This document shows, one piece after another, positions 33,810-44,943 of a DNA stretch of 64,000 nt. The notes under the pieces are model-generated. The model made no database searches and was not told the DNA's origin. It was given only the letters and a program-made list of their open reading frames with translations. Positions within the stretch are counted from its first letter, which is position 1. Each line of letters begins with the position of its first letter. The translations under genes and the position numbers were made by a program. The DNA is from Bidens hawaiensis. Its lineage: Eukaryota > Streptophyta > Magnoliopsida > Asterales > Asteraceae. Location: the NCBI GenBank assembly GCA_021521415.1, contig JAIQDT010005477.1, positions 62,001 through 126,000 of the forward strand. Direction: 5' to 3'.

Positions 33810-34849
33810 TGTCAGGACCGGTAAATCTGGTGCAAACCTAGGATAGGTTGACAAGAACACACAGATTCAATACCCCAAGGCCTGTCGAATATCTCGGCGG
33901 AATCAGGATATTCAACCGATGGGAACGAAGGTGTGAAACAAACACAAATGAAATGATAATGTAATATTCAGTAAGAACACATTCAAAGACAAAGATTTAC
34001 TATATTAAATATATCATTCAATGAAACAGTAAATGGAATGTCTAGGGTTTTGTGACGGCGACGGTGGTACGAGGAAACAAAAGGAATATTCTTTTAGAAT
34101 GTTTTCTCGTAATGCGTATTGCCCGTGTCGTTGTCCGTAAATGGAAACCTAAGATCCTATTTATAGACTCTTACATTCCTTCTAAAATCCCTAATCATTA
34201 CATAATGAAAGACGAATACAAATACAAGTGTAAGAGTATTCGAGCATGATAAGTATCTTGTTCGAGCAGACTCACTATGCTAGGTATGCTCGGGTGAGTG
34301 TCTTCGAGCATACTTTACTTAAGAATATCTTCAGTGAAGATATTCTCCTCCAGCAAGCTTAATTCCTCTTGACCAATCCTTGCTTTGCTCGAACTAGTCC
34401 ATCGAGCAAGCCCATTCTTCTTGATGCCTTCAATCATGTCTTGGAGACTTATTGAACAATCTTTATCATGCTCGGATGTAAAACTTACTCGGGGGACTGA
34501 ACCATGCTCGAAGACCATACTTGGAACATATGACATCTTTTTATTGCATCCATTCTCGTCACCATGTGCTCGGACATCCTGTGCTCGTAACACTTGGCTA
34601 AAACTTGAATGATCAAGTTGTTTGCTCGATTGGCAATCCATACTCGATAGAAGAACACTATTGCTCGTTGAAGTGTGGCTCGCTCGAAGCCTTAACACTT
34701 AGAAGAATCAACCATAAATGGTTCTAAAGACCTTGCTCGAGGTAGCAAACCATGCTCGATCGTCCAAGCTTGCTCGAAGTCCATACATAGCCGATTCCAG
34801 AGTAGGTTGAGAAGATTCCAATCTTCCTTAGCAAATATCCGACTTAACA
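33810..34849 (-). repeat. 3' LTR of Sirevirus B
   Basis: On the minus strand it begins TGTTAAGTCGG at 34849 and ends CCTGACA at 33810. A polypurine-like tract (CTAGGGTGAGAT when inverted, 34850-34861) abuts it. U3 holds the TGCTCGA array; a TATA box follows at 34166-34156. Confidence 0.92.
34156..34760 (-). promoter_or_regulatory. LTR promoter B: TGCTCGA array plus TATA box
   Basis: About 18 copies of TGCTCG(A/G) or its inverse lie between about 34238 and 34760, often 20-40 bp apart. About 75 bp downstream on the minus strand is CTATAAATAGG (34166-34156). The same arrangement occurs in the 5' LTR (TATA at 58108-58098). The layout parallels LTR A with a different motif. Regulatory function is inferred. 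Confidence 0.65.
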
Positions 34850-35081
34850 ATCTCACCCTAGATTGGAACAATCTCAGATGCACCAAAACACACCTGCATA
34901 TAGTTACACATGTATCGGACTTCTAAAGATAATCAATTTAGGCATAAATATCATTTCATTACATAACGGAATTCTGCCACTTGGGCATTACGTATCAAAT
35001 TTTTACATTTCAAATTACAAACCATAAACAAAATACAAAGATAAAACATAAATAAAATGATCATCGTTAAGCTTCATTCTG

Positions 35082-38000
35082 CTATCTCCTCCTTTGGCTC
35101 CTTGTATCAGATCTTTCTTTCTTCAGTTTTACAAAAGCAGCCTTCTGTTTGGTCATGTCGAGTTCCACTGCATCTTGAGAATCAAGAGGAAACTCGGAAT
35201 CTACTATGTCTGGAAGGTCTTGAGTATGTATGAATTGTTGGTCTTCATCATACAATATCACTGCAATCGTTCCTCCTGAAGCATTTCTCAGGGATATTGA
35301 ATCATTGTGTCTATTGTATGTGAGATAAGCAATCATTCCATTATTTTGTTCAATAGAGTTTGGTTCCATCATCTCCCTCCTCATTGCTAAGCACTGCCTC
35401 AATGTCATTCTTTTTCCTGTAGAGCAGCTTGCTTGATGAGTTTTCCTCTTCTTTGATTCAAACAGAGATAGCTCCAAAGTGTGTACTTCATTTATCCTTT
35501 TTCGTCTTTTGTCTTTCTCTTTCTCTGCTTGGCTATGAATCTCTCTCCTCTTTTGTTTGAGAAAAGGAAATCCTTTCTCTGATTGTTCCTTGATAAATTT
35601 GGAGAGGTCATTTTTTTGTTGTCTAGCAAGTCTGCTTCTTACTTGATTGTCATATAGGTCTTCTGAGAAATTCCTCAAATCATCTCTAAAGATAATAAGA
35701 GTCTCTTCTTTGTCTTCAATGATCACCCTTAAGGTCTTAGATCGTTTGTCAAAGTAGAGATTTGTGGGCAAATTCAAATTTCTTGGTTTGTTCAGGTCTC
35801 ATAATCTCAGACCTTATGGGTGTTCTGCTTGTACTGACTTGTTTCTTCTTCTTTGCCTCTTCAAATTCAGACTCTTCAAACAATCTTTTGATTGTATCAT
35901 CAGTTTGTACCATCAATATTCCCATATTGGCACCCCTTTTATGTAGGGCACTCATTATTTCAGCCCTTACTACTTCATCCATTCTCCTTCTGTCTTCCAT
36001 TAATTTTCTTTGAGTTTCCATGTACATTCTCTGCTCTCTATGGTAAATGTCAAGAAATTGAGCATGTGGCATCTCATTAAATTCATCTTCTGTCATGCCC
36101 TTGTTTATCAACAAGTCCTTCAAAGTCTGTACTCTTTGTGGATCTTCAAACCATTCTTTAGCTTCTGCTTCTTTCTTTTCAGCTTCCTCCTTTCTGTTTC
36201 CATTTGCAACTTTAACTTCTTTTCTCTCTCACGATCAGCAATGTTCTTTTGATCTTTATGTGAGTCTTTGATCATTTGTACTTTTCTTTTCAGATCATCC
36301 AAAGAAAGCTTGATTAAGGAGTCGTATTCAAACCCATGTACTTGCAAAAACTGGATATATTTATGTTTGGGTTTGACAGACTCATACTCTGCAACATCAC
36401 TTACCTTCTTCTTCTTACTCACCTTTTCAACAAAGTTTGCAATGTCATCTACAAGAGCATTCTTGTAAATTTTGTCAATAGTATCAAAAGGTTGTAGGTT
36501 CAGAAAGGCAGACTTGTGTCCAGCCTTTATAAAAAATTCTCTCTTTGAACCCCTCTTTCTCCAGCCTTCTGCTTCATTTGCAATAGTCTCTTTTGTCAGC
36601 CTCTGCAGATATTTCAAGTCATACTCAAGGCTTATGAGATAGGCTCTGTCTTCCTCTTCTTTCTCATTAGACTCCTTTGTTCTCTCTTCATCTTCTTCTT
36701 CATCCTCTAAATTTTCATCCAAGTTGTGCAAGGCTTCAATTACTGGTTCTTCAGTTTGAGGCTCAGGTGTCTTGAACACAAACTTGGAGCTCTGTCCTCT
36801 TTTGTAGACAGATTTTTGCCTTTTGGCCTTGGGAAGCTCTACTTCAGATGTTTCTTTTCTTTTTACACCCCTCTTAGCTTCATTTTCTTGTTCATTGACA
36901 GTTGATTTGATTTGATCTGCCTGTTCATTGTCATCAACAACTTCCTTGACAATTGGTTTAGTTGCTTGTATCACTGGCTCTACATTAAAAATCTCTTTAA
37001 CTATTGGTTCCTTGACATGACTATCTTCATTCTCTTCAGAAACTTCATGTATGATAGGTTTAGTTGTTTCAACCACCTCTTCTACTCTTGGTTCTTTTTG
37101 CATATCACCGCTAAGCTTGATAAAATCCTTTTGAGCCTTTTTGGCGGCTGATACAATTTCAGGATGATGTCCTCCTGGTTTATCCAGAATGTCTGTAACG
37201 GTTTTCATTATCACTAACTTCACCATTGAAGTAGCTGATATTTCAATTGTTTCTTCCTCAGAGGCTATTGGGTTTACTTGACTTAAACCAGGCTCTTGTC
37301 CTTTTGGTAATTCAGTCTCAGGTTCTTCAAGCTCATGTTCAGATTGTAAGGGCTCAGGTTCATCATTATTCTGTTCAGTTGGAGTTTGTTGATCAGTCTG
37401 TGTTGCTTTTAATGACTCCAATGCAGCCCTTATACCTTCATAAGCCTCCTTTCTCAATATTTCTCCTTCCTCCTCATCTCCATAAGTGCCTCAAGCACTT
37501 CTTGATCTATTTCATCTTCTACCTCTTCAACCACCACTCTTTCTCTTTCTTGGTTTATAATTTCTATAACTGTTTGAACTGATTGAACCTCTGCAACATC
37601 CGGATCAATCACATTATATTTATGATGTATGTCATCACCAGATTTTTCTTTATGAGAGGCTTTTGGATGTAAATCTTCTTCTGTCTGTGCTACCCCTTTT
37701 CCTTTCTATTTTCTTTTCTCAATTTGTTCTGGGGTTTCTTCTTCTTTATCATATAACTCCCCCTCATTTCCAGCATCTCCAGCCTCATCACCTGAACTAG
37801 CATCTAGCTCTTCAATTAATTTCAAGCTACCTGCATCTCCAATATTCTTCCCCTGTTTTGGTGCATCTAAGGTCTTCTCAACCTCTGGGTGCTCTAGGGT
37901 TTGAATCTTTAATAATGCTTGTTGCAGGGCTGATTCAAGGGCTTTGTTCTTTACATCCAGAAAAGCATTTTTCTCCCTCAACATGATGTTCTCAAACTCC

Positions 38001-39654
38001 AATGCAGCATGTTCATAAATTAAGTCATAGATATTTGGGCTGGATGGTGGTGTTTCTTGAGTAGATTTAGAGGCTGGTTCTGAATAGGGTTCTGGTGAGG
38101 AGGTTTCTAGTGAAGGTATTTTATAGGCTTCAGGTTCATTGGGGATGGGTTTGGAGTTTGAATGTTTTCAGTAGGTATGTTTTCATTGAGAGGTGAGGTT
38201 GGTGGTGTTGTTACATGCATTTCTTGAATTGGAGATGTGGGTGGAGTTGGAATATGTATATCTTGAGTAGTTTCAGCTGGTGGTGACAAAGGTGATGGTG
38301 ATATGATTGGTTCTTGGATGGGGGATGTGGACGGTGGTTGGACATGTGTTTCTTGACCTTGTTCAGTTTCCGAATTAATGGAATCAGTTGTGGCAGGGGA
38401 TGAGGGTATGTCATCATTTGCAGGTTCAGACTCAATGGAGTCAGTATCATCATTGTTGTCAATTGCAAGGTTTGGTGAATCAGGTGGGGTTATCTTGTTG
38501 ATAGTGTCAGTCACATTGGAAACTACATTTGCAATAAAGTCATCTTCATCAATATGGTATGTTGCTAGATGAGTAGGACCCACAACTGTTTCATCAACCG
38601 AGCAGTAACATCAATTTCTTGACCTGTAGCCCGTTCTATATTCTCCATGTGAACATCAGATCCAGCACCAGTAAAGGTTACCATCTCATTCATAACCGGA
38701 TCAACAACCAACTCATTCATTTCAGCATTGTGACCCCTATCCTCTACGTCTTCAGCCTCGTGGGCAATTGGTTCAACAATTGGCACATCTTCAGCACCAA
38801 CACCTCCAACATCTAGATTATCATCATCATTATCGTAATTATGACCTCCATCAAGCATATCATCTTCACCCTCATCATCATCGTCTTCACTATTTCCCGG
38901 GGTGTGAGGTACATCAATAGCACCCAATTCCGGAACTAGTCGCCAAGGGAGAACATCCCAATCAGCATTATCATTAAACTTGCTCCTTGCATCTTTCATC
39001 CTATGACAAATGTTTGGGTGTTGCAACCTCAATACTTCTACTGTCAGTTGAAGATAGAAATCTTGGATACATAAAAAACCGCTGATCCACCTCCTTCTCA
39101 GGATTTGAAATTAAGCCATTGAAAATGAGTCTTGAGAAATTGAATGGCTGCTGATACAGAATGGCTACAATCAGAGTAGCAAGCTCTCTGCTTAGCAAGG
39201 TCCAAGTCCCTCTCCTTGGAGACAGGGACCGGATGACGTGATGAATTAGGAATCTATAGATTAGGGGCCTTTTCTGAAATTGTCCTTCTTTGACACCCCC
39301 TTGATATCCCATAGTTTCTTAAAATATTCTTATTTGTCTTGGGACTGAATAAGACGGTTGTACTTCGTGATTGTCATTTAATTGCAATGCCTGTCTTATT
39401 GACGCTTCAGTAATTTTCGTGTCTTGATTTAAGACCGAGGCTTTAATCCTCTTCCTGTTAACATCATCAACATAGGTAGCAGAGCCCCAAAAGTCAGAGA
39501 TGTGATTCCGGTAGATGGTTGGGCTTTCTATCAAGTCAACCCACAAGTTGGAGTTATGAAGAAAGTTTATCATGTGCTCCACCTCTCTATTCTCATCATC
39601 TACCTCCAACTGGGCACACATATTGTGCCTTTTCTCGAATATTAAGGCCATCAT
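35082..39654 (-). pseudogene. Accessory ORF of Sirevirus B (post-pol, function unknown)
   Basis: The ATG at 39654 directly follows a CAG acceptor. Reading passes through several frame changes: 39654-39319, 39312-39001, 39032-38565, 38583-38107, 38002-37706, 37457-36120, 36123-35749 and 35777-35082, about 1400 codons in total. N-terminal module: ITEASIRQALQLNDN, RFLIHHVIRSLSPRRG, FNFSRLIFNGLI, QRFFMYPRFL. The middle is Pro/Thr/Ser-rich and then acidic with Lys/Glu-rich coiled coils. The C-terminal module has LYFDKRSKTLRVIIEDKEE. These match the A-element protein in order, with about 25-35% identity by eye in the best parts. No membrane segment is seen. A basic Lys/Arg-rich patch near 36780-36860 could be a nuclear signal. 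Confidence 0.7.
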
Positions 39655-39848
39655 CTGCAAAATAAGAAGATAATCAGTACATGTTAAGCATAAACGATAG
39701 TCGAGGTTAGTTAAAGAGGAGTAGTGTCTTCAGTAACCTGTTCCGTAGTAATATGCGTGCCTAAACAATACAAACAAAGTCAATAATTAGTCAATAGAAA
39801 CCCTAATTTCAAAACTTGGGGTTACGATAACGATAATCGATATCTTAC
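39655..39848 (-). other. Candidate intron directly upstream of the accessory ATG (element B)
   Basis: Donor CTTG followed by GTAAGATA (GT at 39848-39847) and acceptor TTCTTATTTTGCAG ending at 39655, immediately before the ATG. Length 194 bases. Both sites are close to plant consensus. No coding similarity is seen inside. Confidence 0.6.
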
Positions 39849-40004
39849 CAAGGTCGAAACGGAGCTGATGGCTGTATTCGAAGTAGTAAAAGCACAAATA
39901 GAAACTCTCGAGTAAGCAGGTGAAGCACGAGCAAGAGGGTTTTTCAATTAGGTTTGAAGCGGGAGAGAAAATATGTGAATAAGTTTCTAAGTCCCTCTTT
40001 TATA
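39849..40004 (-). promoter_or_regulatory. Internal promoter and leader exon for the accessory ORF (element B)
   Basis: TATAAAAG at 40004-39997 on the minus strand is followed by a leader of about 120 bases rich in CT and free of ATG, ending at the donor at 39849. The TGCTCGA array starts about 85 bp upstream, like the roughly 75-bp spacing in the LTR. It is well away from the LTR promoter, so it would give a short separate mRNA. Confidence 0.6.
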
Positions 40005-40087
40005 CCTAACGGTTGGTTGGTACAGTACAATTTGTCGTTTAGTGCACGACAGTTGTCATTTAATTCAAATTCACTGTACCTCCCTTT

Positions 40088-40945
40088 CTCGAAGCATACA
40101 GCCAAATAGATAGCTGTCTCCCACTGTACTCGAGTACATATCCTAGTACATGCTCGACGTATAAAGAATATTGGTTTAAATATTCAATTATGATTTGCTC
40201 GAAACTGGGTATACTCGAGTAATACTTAGAAAAAGTTTATCCTTGAGATATAATAATGTTTGAGTACACCCATGCTCGAGACTCTTAAACCACTTTCCTC
40301 AATAATATGAAGTCACACACGCTCGAGCATAAGATTATGCTCGAGATAATCTCAAATAAATACAACCTAAGGATGTAATCTCAGTTTGCTCATGAGAATA
40401 ACTATGCTCGAACAACTTAAAACACTATCTCCAATCCTCAACACATGTGCTCGAAGTATATAAGAAATAATCAGTTAACCATGTATACTCGAGATACACA
40501 CAATTCAACTCTTGCTCGAACATACTTAGATAATCATGTAAACACCTATGCTCCTAGAGTATATACATGCTTGACAACACTTAGAAATTTATCCTAACAT
40601 GTCTTCTGCTCGTGAAGCGCATTCATGCTCGAAAACACTTAACAGAATTTATCATGTTAATCCTTGTGCTCGAAAGGCTACATATGAGATATCGATGCTA
40701 GAAACACTTAAAATGTGCATAGAGAATAGGATTGTGCTCGAAACACTTATCAAAGTTTTCAAAGCATATCATTGGGCTCAAGGAGCAACAAATGAGATGT
40801 CTATGCTCGAAACACTTATCAAAGTTTTCAAAGTATGTCATTGTGCTCGAGGAGCAATCAACAACACAAACAAGTAACAAGCAAGCTCGAAGTGCACTCT
40901 AGTAGTTAGACCATACTCGAAATTACTTAGAACAAAAAGATTGTA
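40088..40945 (-). repeat. TGCTCGA/TCGAGCA array upstream of the internal TATA box (element B)
   Basis: About 20 copies of TGCTCGA or ACTCGA-type motifs occur in 850 bp, many in the context TGCTCGAAACACTTA. Two near-identical 70-bp stretches (about 40735-40785 and 40804-40850) show local duplication. It is the same motif as in the element's LTR U3 and is absent from its gag and pol. Open frames at 40599-40880 are by-products of the repeat. Confidence 0.8.
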
Positions 40946-40995
40946 TTTCAAACCACACCCTCATTTGTCTAATCAGACTAGACAAATACCACACT

Positions 40996-41855
40996 TAGGT
41001 GTTGTTTGTTTTTGAAGACAAAAACTTTCTGCAACCTGATTTCATCTGATTTCATGTCTGCAACTGAAGATGTGGTCTGAAGGTCTGCAATCTGAAAATA
41101 TAATACTGTTTGTTTTATAAACTAGGTATCGCCTGCATAAGCTAAAAATTAGTTACCTATCATACATATCACAGTAGATAGAAGTCATTTAACGTCTGTA
41201 GACTAGTAAAATAGTTGGTGGTGGGCGGTGGACGGTGGTGGTGGCGGACGGTGGGTGGTGGTGGTGACGAACGGTGGGTGGTGGGTGGTGGACGGTGTTG
41301 GTGGCGGATGGTAGGTGGTGGTGGTGGTGGGTGGTGGTGGCGGACGGTGAGTGGTGGTGGTAATGGACGGTGATGGTGGTGGGTGGTCGACGGTGTTGAT
41401 GGCGGATGGTATGTGGTGGTGGTGGGTGGTGGTGGCGGACGGTGGGTGGTGGTAGTAGACGATGGTTGTGGCCGACGGGTGGGTGGTGGTGGTGGTGGTG
41501 ATGGATGATGGGTGGTAGCGGTGATGGACGGTGGTGGTGGCGGACGGTGGGTGGTGGTGGTGGACGATGGTGGTGGGTGATGGTAGTGGTGGCGGATAGT
41601 GGATGGTGGTGGACGGTGGTGGTGGTGGCGGCGCATGATGGGTGGTGGTGGTGTTGGACATTGGGTGTTGGTAGGATGTTAAAAAGTGTGAAGATGTGTG
41701 AAGAAGTTAAACAATAGCTTCTTTTTTAAGACCGTAAAAGCAGTTTGCATATCTTATTTAAAAAAAAACAAACAGTCTTCAGAAGTTTATGTCTGCGCGT
41801 CCACAGACATAAGCCTCCTGCAGATGTTATAAGCAAAAACAAACACCACTTTAAA
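40996..41855. mobile_element. MITE-like element with GTGTTTGTTTTTG inverted ends
   Basis: The left end GGTGTTGTTTGTTTTTG and the inverted right end GGTGTTTGTTTTTG resemble hAT-type MITE termini. Subterminal GTCTGCA/TGCAGAC and CTTCAGAAG motifs recur. I could not find a clean target duplication, so the boundaries are approximate. No coding capacity; the middle is a GGT-rich minisatellite. Confidence 0.4.
41216..41660. repeat. GGT-rich minisatellite
   Basis: Irregular repeats of GGTGGTGG with GGCGGACGGTGGG units fill about 445 bp, with strand-asymmetric G. Long His/Pro/Thr-only frames on the minus strand (41169-41661) and Gly/Trp-only on the plus strand are by-products. The GGACGGTGGG sub-unit recurs every 30-60 bp. 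Confidence 0.85.
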
Positions 41856-43072
41856 CTCTGCTTAAACCATGTAGATATATCATTTGATCCAATGTTGCAA
41901 TTTAAGCATAAGTTTAAGGTGAATAAGAGATCAAAATTCAGTTATAAATTCTTTTCAAATCATTTTAGAATGATCTCAACATGGGATCAGATTGTTTAAA
42001 AACTATCACACCATTTCTTTGTCGGCTTTATTACAACTTAGGTCAGGTTGACTTTGGGTAGTAGCACTTAGCATGATTATCATAACATTTGTGATATACT
42101 TAGAGTTCAATTAGTTGCTTAAGATAAAATGGTTACATCTTAGACTTCAGGTTGTTCCTAATCTCTTCTCAAGGCTTATTTAGCTTCTCCAATCACCCCA
42201 ATTTGACTTCAACCCCCTGATGCCTTGGTCAAAATTTTTTTTTATGACCAGTTTATTTGTATAGATTTCAGACTATAAGGTTGAACATTAGACTTACTTG
42301 CCATGCGGACTTACATGTCTTACATTCAGAGTGTTTATGACTTATTTGAATGCCCCACCCTTGTAGTTCCCGAAGTGCCCCTTAAGTCATGATATATTAT
42401 TACTTGATAACTAATAATACTTTGATATACTATTTTTGAAGCATTTTTCTTTTTCATATTTTTCTTTTTCTTTTGATACGCTTTTGTATAGCAATAATTA
42501 TATATCTGCTCAGATACTTTGTAAATTAATTTTTTGTGACCAAAAACACAAACAGGCTCGTGTATGATTGGATAATTGCCTTTCTACCTATCATTCGGAG
42601 AGATGTGTAAGGAAACATATCTTGGTTTTCAAATGAATCACCACGTCGGACTTAGCATGTTCATTATGTTTGTATCACGTATGTCACTACACTCATGAAA
42701 AGGTACCATACATAATGTCAAGTTACTGAACAGAAGTTCTTTAAGCTTATAATCCATGGGTTAGGAGTTTAAACAATATACTATCATTTCCCAAAAGGTT
42801 GGATTCAATTTCTACTTAAAACATTTTAAAGCTTCTCTAAAGCTTGGAACTGAATAATATTGTCATTTCTCTTATGTTTTCACCGAAAACTGTTTGCTTT
42901 AGCCAAAAATCATTTATGAGTCAAAAATTAGTTTCTTTGAAAAATTCATTTTGCATCTAATTTTGAAACATATTTTGTCATTTAAGCAAGTGGGATTCAC
43001 AAACAGTATACAAGGTTCACACAAATTTGCAAACTCATTCAGTTCTGAGTGAACTTTCACTCGAGCACACAA
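41856..43072 (-). other. Noncoding spacer of Sirevirus B
   Basis: AT-rich DNA with no gene or clear repeat. Its right end contains ACTCGAGCACAC and a GTATC at 43073-43077, where the LTR pair inserted; element sequence resumes at 48828 with CTATCGAGCAAAC. Confidence 0.45.
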
Positions 43073-43077
43073 GTATC

Positions 43078-44943
43078 TGTAAGGCCCCGTTCTCGGTAAC
43101 CCTACTTTGGTGTTGGATTTACTCATAAACACAGTTCTAAAATCAGAGTGAATAAAAACTTTTGCGGAATAACTAAAACTTCATGCATTACATAACAAAA
43201 CATCAAATCATGTCTTAACATACAAGTTGTCTTTTCATAAACATTAACATAAAATAGTCATGACACTTCTTCATAGATGCCAATCTCTTTAGCTCATGCA
43301 ACGTGTCCCTCCTCAAGCCAGCTGCCTCAACCTATTTGCCTGCGTGCATACTAAAAGTCAGCTACGCTGAGTGAGTTCTAGTTAATCAATTAACATACAT
43401 TACACTCATACCATACTCATACGTGTCCGGAGATACGCATTCATACCTTATTTACTATCACTTCTTTCATACCTACTTTACATACATGCATACGTTCTTA
43501 CATACTTTCTTTCATAAATCCCTATGGTATACCATAAGCTATTCTATCTTAAACATCACATATATTATAAGGTTCTGGTCCCTAACATCACAGATATTAT
43601 GAGGGTCTAGTCCCTATCATCTAAGATATTATGAGGGTCTGGTCCCTAACATCTCAAAAATTATAAGGGTCTGGTCCCTTCTGTCTTGAATAACCATACA
43701 TTTATCATACCTGCATACTTTACATGTCTTTTAATTATAAATATATATACAAACTCGTTCATACAATCATTATGTAACAATACATTCAATACACAATCAT
43801 ACACGTATCATACACTTACTAATCAAGTAAGTGTATTATCTACCATATAGGAGTATGCACACAGCCCCGAAAATATTATAGATAAAGGGGCTAGAACTCA
43901 CCTGGAGTCGGTTTCTCTCACCGTTAATGGTAATACCCTTCCTTAGTTGTGCACAGCTAACTGTACAATAAATTACGCGGGTCAATTATCCATTACTACT
44001 ACTTCCTACATCTAAGTTAATGAAACCCTCAACGAACAGGGGTCCGGGGGCAGCGCCCCTGGTAGCGGGATCTAGGGGCGGCAGCCCCTAGCAGGGTCCA
44101 AAGGGCAGAGCCCCTGGCTGGGGTTGAGCTCAGAAAAATTTTATTTTCATTAACAGTGCTTTAACAAAAATGCATCAGATCATGAATTTCATGAAATTTC
44201 GCATGGAAGAATTTCGCTTCGCATGACTTTTTCGCTTCGCATAGCTGTGCGATGCGAAATATGATTTCGCTTCACACGGCTTTTTCGCTTCGCATGACTT
44301 CTTTTTTTTTTTTACTTCGCATGACTTTTTCGCTTCGCATGGCTGTGCAATGCGAAATCGACTTATGCGAAAATACCTCCTTTTCTTCATTTTTTTGCCA
44401 TTTTAATCCTTAGGGTTGTACCAACTTTGTATACCCGTGTTTTATAAGGTCCGAACATCACCTTTTTGTCCTATAACATACCCGTGAGGTTATAATTCAC
44501 CAAGTTTATGTTTTTCTTACATTTCACAGTCCGATCTATCATCCTATCAGTTTGTATCTCGAAACCGGCTAAAAACTTAACCATTTAAACCGAAACCTAC
44601 CTTTTGCTTCGAGTTCGGTTCGGATCCGAGATGACTCGAGGATCTGGACATGATTCTTGGGGTTTGATGACGTTCACACATGAGGTTCTTTCTTCTTTTA
44701 GTTCAGGATTGGTTTCGGGTGTTAGAGAGAAAGTGTGTGTGTTTCTTGAATGTGGGTTTGTGTAAAGAAATGGAATGGAGAAGAAGATGGGATATATATA
44801 GAGGGTCTAAGGGCCCCACCACCCACTTCCCATTCCAACCAAAATCTAATTCTAAACCTAAACATGCACACAATTAAAATAATGACACACAGTTAATAAT
44901 AAACTTTATGTTATTTATTATTTAACAGAAGTTGGATGTTACA
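43078..44943 (-). repeat. Solo LTR, inverted (LTR-1 of a head-to-head pair)
   Basis: It has TGTAAGGCCCC...GATGTTACA ends with GTATC on both sides (43073-43077 and 44944-44948). Landmarks such as GCTGAGTGAGTTC and GGGGCTAGAACTCACCTG, also found in the Tekay LTR at about 13779 and 14494, place its sense strand as minus. It includes a GC-rich GGGGGCAGCGCCCC block (44048-44061) and CATC(A)/ATTATGAGGGTCTGGTCCCT repeats (43555-43680). No coding region. Confidence 0.7.

Noticed and set aside
41169..41661. Long His/Pro/Thr-rich open frames (152-155 codons)
   Set aside because: They are translations of the GGT-rich minisatellite, open in more than one frame, with no start context or homology.
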